From the IMG/VR virus record IMGVR_UViG_3300017923_000001, positions 1 through 39,320 of that record: DNA of 39,320 nucleotides; one strand, given 5' to 3'. A program made the translations under genes and the position numbers. The notes beneath the pieces are model-generated. The model searched no databases. It had not been told where the DNA came from and saw only the letters and a list, made by a program, of their open reading frames with translations. This stretch comes from a virus. Shown piece after piece: positions 37,578-39,320 of the stretch (positions are counted from its first letter, which is position 1; the number at the start of each line of letters is the position of its first letter).

Positions 37578-37724
37578 ATGAATAAACAAAAAACATACAC
37601 TCAAGGACTACTTTTTCCAGTATCTGATAACATCAAAAGAATTAAATTGATGTGCGAAAAGGCAAAAAACAAAAAGAAAGAATATGAAATTTATAGTGTA
37701 TTTATTAAAGATGTAATAAAATGA
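37578..37724 (+). CDS. Small protein of unknown function
   Basis: 48 residues from ATG 37578 (MNKQKTYTQGLLFPVSDNIK). An in-frame ATG at 37539 would add 13 residues and overlap the previous gene. Basic, helical; no family recognised. Overlaps the HNH start (ATGA). Confidence 0.5.
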   Translation: MNKQKTYTQGLLFPVSDNIKRIKLMCEKAKNKKKEYEIYSVFIKDVIK

Positions 37725-38110
37725 GTTACAAAGAGCAGTTAAAACACCCAAATTGGCAAAGGAAGCGATTAGAAATAATGCAAAGGGATAATTTTAAATG
37801 TAGAATTTGTGGTGACACAAAAAAACAATTACATGTACATCATATATTTTATGAAAACGAAGCAGATAATATTTGGAACTATCCAAATGAATCTTTAATA
37901 ACATTATGTTCTGATTGTCATAAATATGAACATGAATTAAATTTATTTGATCAATCTTTAGAAATTTTTAAAAAAATAGTTTTAGTAATAAACGAGCCTT
38001 TATCAATGATTGACATTGATTTAATTATATATCAAGTTACAATGGATAATCCAGAAATAGATTATAAAGAAGCTATAAAATTAGCATTTAAAATACTATT
38101 AAATATTTAA
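37721..38110 (+). CDS. HNH endonuclease
   Basis: 129 residues. Typical HNH: NWQRKRLEIMQRDNFKCRIC, then LHVHHIFY, NESLITLCSDCHKYEHEL, with the zinc CxxC pairs intact. C-terminal half helical. It lies between regulators and the replication initiator; may be a homing-type nuclease or take part in replication or packaging. Confidence 0.87.
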   Translation: MSYKEQLKHPNWQRKRLEIMQRDNFKCRICGDTKKQLHVHHIFYENEADNIWNYPNESLITLCSDCHKYEHELNLFDQSLEIFKKIVLVINEPLSMIDIDLIIYQVTMDNPEIDYKEAIKLAFKILLNI

Positions 38111-38112
38111 AA

Positions 38113-38841
38113 ATGGCAAGAAAAATTAAAATAGGATTAGATTATTTTCCACACTCATGTAGTCTGGATGATGAATTAGAATATATTATAGCGATACATA
38201 AAGAGGTAGGATATTATGTTTATTTTCGTTTACTTGAAAGAATTTATAATAATTTGGGATATTATATTAACTGGGATAAAAAAAATATAGCCTTATTTTC
38301 AAATTCGATAAATGTAGACATTAATAAAGTTAATGATGTTATTAATGATTGTTTAAGCGAACATTTATTTGATAAATTACTGAATAAAAAATATAATATT
38401 TTAACTTCAAAAGGAATTCAACAAAGATATTTTGAAGCAATTGATCGAAGAAAAGAAGCTGAAATTATAAAAGAGTACATTTTATTAAATGATGATTACA
38501 TAAATAAAGTTAATGTTGTCATTAATTGGTTAAATGTTGACAAAAGTACACAAAGTAAAGTAGAGAAGAGTAAAGTAGAGGAAAGTATATCATTTGATGA
38601 ATTTTGGAATTTATATAATAAAAAAGTAGGAAATAAAAAAAAGTGTAAAAATAAATGGGATAAATTGAAATATGATAAACAAAAAACAATAATACAAACA
38701 TTGCCTGAATGGTTAACTCAATTTTCAGATAAACAATTTCAACCTCATCCTGAAACTTATTTAAACAATGAGCGATGGAATGATGAAATAATTAAACCTA
38801 AAAAACAAGTTAAAAACAACTTTTCACAAGGATTTATCTAA
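38113..38841 (+). CDS. DUF4373 (Lin1244-like) replication protein
   Basis: 242 residues. The N-terminal 110 residues match the DUF4373/Lin1244-type winged-helix domain: KIGLDYFPHSCSLDDELEYI and YVYFRLLERIYNN with GYYINWD. The C-terminal region (FDEFWNLYNKKVGNKKKCKN) is typical of phage replisome organisers. It probably binds the origin and brings in the helicase encoded just downstream (overlap TAATG). The gene contains two near-copies of a 24-base sequence (38323, 38503). Confidence 0.83.
   Translation: MARKIKIGLDYFPHSCSLDDELEYIIAIHKEVGYYVYFRLLERIYNNLGYYINWDKKNIALFSNSINVDINKVNDVINDCLSEHLFDKLLNKKYNILTSKGIQQRYFEAIDRRKEAEIIKEYILLNDDYINKVNVVINWLNVDKSTQSKVEKSKVEESISFDEFWNLYNKKVGNKKKCKNKWDKLKYDKQKTIIQTLPEWLTQFSDKQFQPHPETYLNNERWNDEIIKPKKQVKNNFSQGFI
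38323..38526. repeat. Two 24-bp near-repeats inside the replication gene
   Basis: 38323-38346 and 38503-38526 share 22 of 24 bases, beginning AATAAAGTTAATG and ending ATTAAT. Origin iterons inside an initiator gene are known from lambda O, so these may be part of the origin. Confidence 0.45.
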
Positions 38842-39320
38842 TGAAATATCAAAGTTCACAAACCAAACTGATATATGATATTAATTTCGATACTACTCGA
38901 AAGAAAAGATATATCTGTCCTGAATGTTCGCAAAACAGGAGAAAAAAGAATCAAAAAGATTTAGAATATTATCCAAGCACAAATACAGCATATTGCTTTC
39001 ATTGTGAAGCAGCATTTTTTGAATATAAACCTTATGAAAAACAAAAAGAATTTTTAGTACCTGAATGGAGAAATAAAACACAATTAACCGATAAGGCAGT
39101 AAAATGGTTTGAAGGCAGAATGATAAGTCAATCAACACTTGTTAAAATGAAAGTGTTTAGTGATAATGAATTCATGCCACAATTTAATAAAGAAGTTGAG
39201 GTTATTTGTTTTCCATTTTTTATTAAAAATAAACAAGTTAATATAAAATTTCGTGGCCCCAAAAAATCTTTTAAATTGGTTTCTGGTGCAGAGCTTATTT
39301 GGTATAATTTCAACGCCTTA
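38841..39320 (+). CDS. Primase-helicase, N-terminal part (continues at 1)
   Basis: 5' part of the gene continued at base 1. Start ATG 38841 overlaps the preceding stop by one base. The N-terminus has the zinc-binding primase domain: CPEC (C26, C29) and CFHC (C52, C55), as in T7 gp4-type primases. Only the first 119 codons (to 39197) are unique; the remainder repeats 1-123. Confidence 0.93.
   Translation, partial: MKYQSSQTKLIYDINFDTTRKKRYICPECSQNRRKKNQKDLEYYPSTNTAYCFHCEAAFFEYKPYEKQKEFLVPEWRNKTQLTDKAVKWFEGRMISQSTLVKMKVFSDNEFMPQFNKEVEVICFPFFIKNKQVNIKFRGPKKSFKLVSGAELIWYNFNAL
39198..39320. repeat. Right copy of 123-bp terminal repeat
   Basis: Exact copy of 1-123. Unique genome length would be 39,197 bases if the ends are merged. 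Confidence 0.95.

Overview
The window holds an essentially complete genome of a tailed phage (HK97-type head, long non-contractile tail) whose host is probably a member of the Bacteroidota. Evidence: the last 123 bases repeat the first 123 exactly, so the map closes into a circle of 39,197 unique bases with one primase-helicase gene across the join; the DNA is AT-rich; starts lack clear Shine-Dalgarno sequences; and five promoter-like sites fit the Bacteroidota pattern (TTTG or TTG, 19-20 bases, TAnnTTTG). All recognised genes lie on the + strand. I found no integrase, reverse transcriptase, tRNA or CRISPR array.

Layout: 38841-39197 plus 1-3004 carries primase-helicase, a lone DnaA DNA-binding domain and a radical SAM enzyme. 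3083-7601 is a dense array of eleven small genes separated by attC-like inverted repeats, the most unusual part of the window. 7681-8360 holds a helix-turn-helix gene, a broken paralogue and small membrane proteins. 8360-18004 is the packaging, head and tail-tube operon (terminase, portal, Mu F-like protein, Com-like zinc protein, protease, capsid, connectors, tail tube, frameshifted tail chaperone). 18005-26699 has the tape measure, a large tail protein, a YadA-like fibre with a signal peptide and a lectin-fold protein whose last 43 codons look like a diversity-generating-retroelement variable region. 26720-28588 is the lysis region (coiled-coil membrane protein, M15 endolysin, holin, unimolecular spanin). 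28753-38841 is the early region: small regulators, ERF annealing protein, NinG, several HNH nucleases, YopX and a DUF4373-type replication protein.

The array at 3083-7601 behaves like an integron cassette array. Each gene unit opens with GTT-type and closes with AAC-type core sequences that are complementary for 9-16 bases, and neighbouring units are joined by imperfect hairpins built as core, 5-base spacer, arm, loop, arm, about 2-base spacer, core. Start codons often lie inside the hairpin loops. Details depart from textbook attC (short right spacer, extra base on the right arm, degenerate cores) and no recombinase is encoded, so it is either a divergent integrase-less array carried by a phage or an undescribed cassette system. 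Recognisable cargo is a cytosine-C5-methyltransferase-like protein and a MazG-like pyrophosphohydrolase; the rest are small unknown proteins, three of them cysteine-rich.
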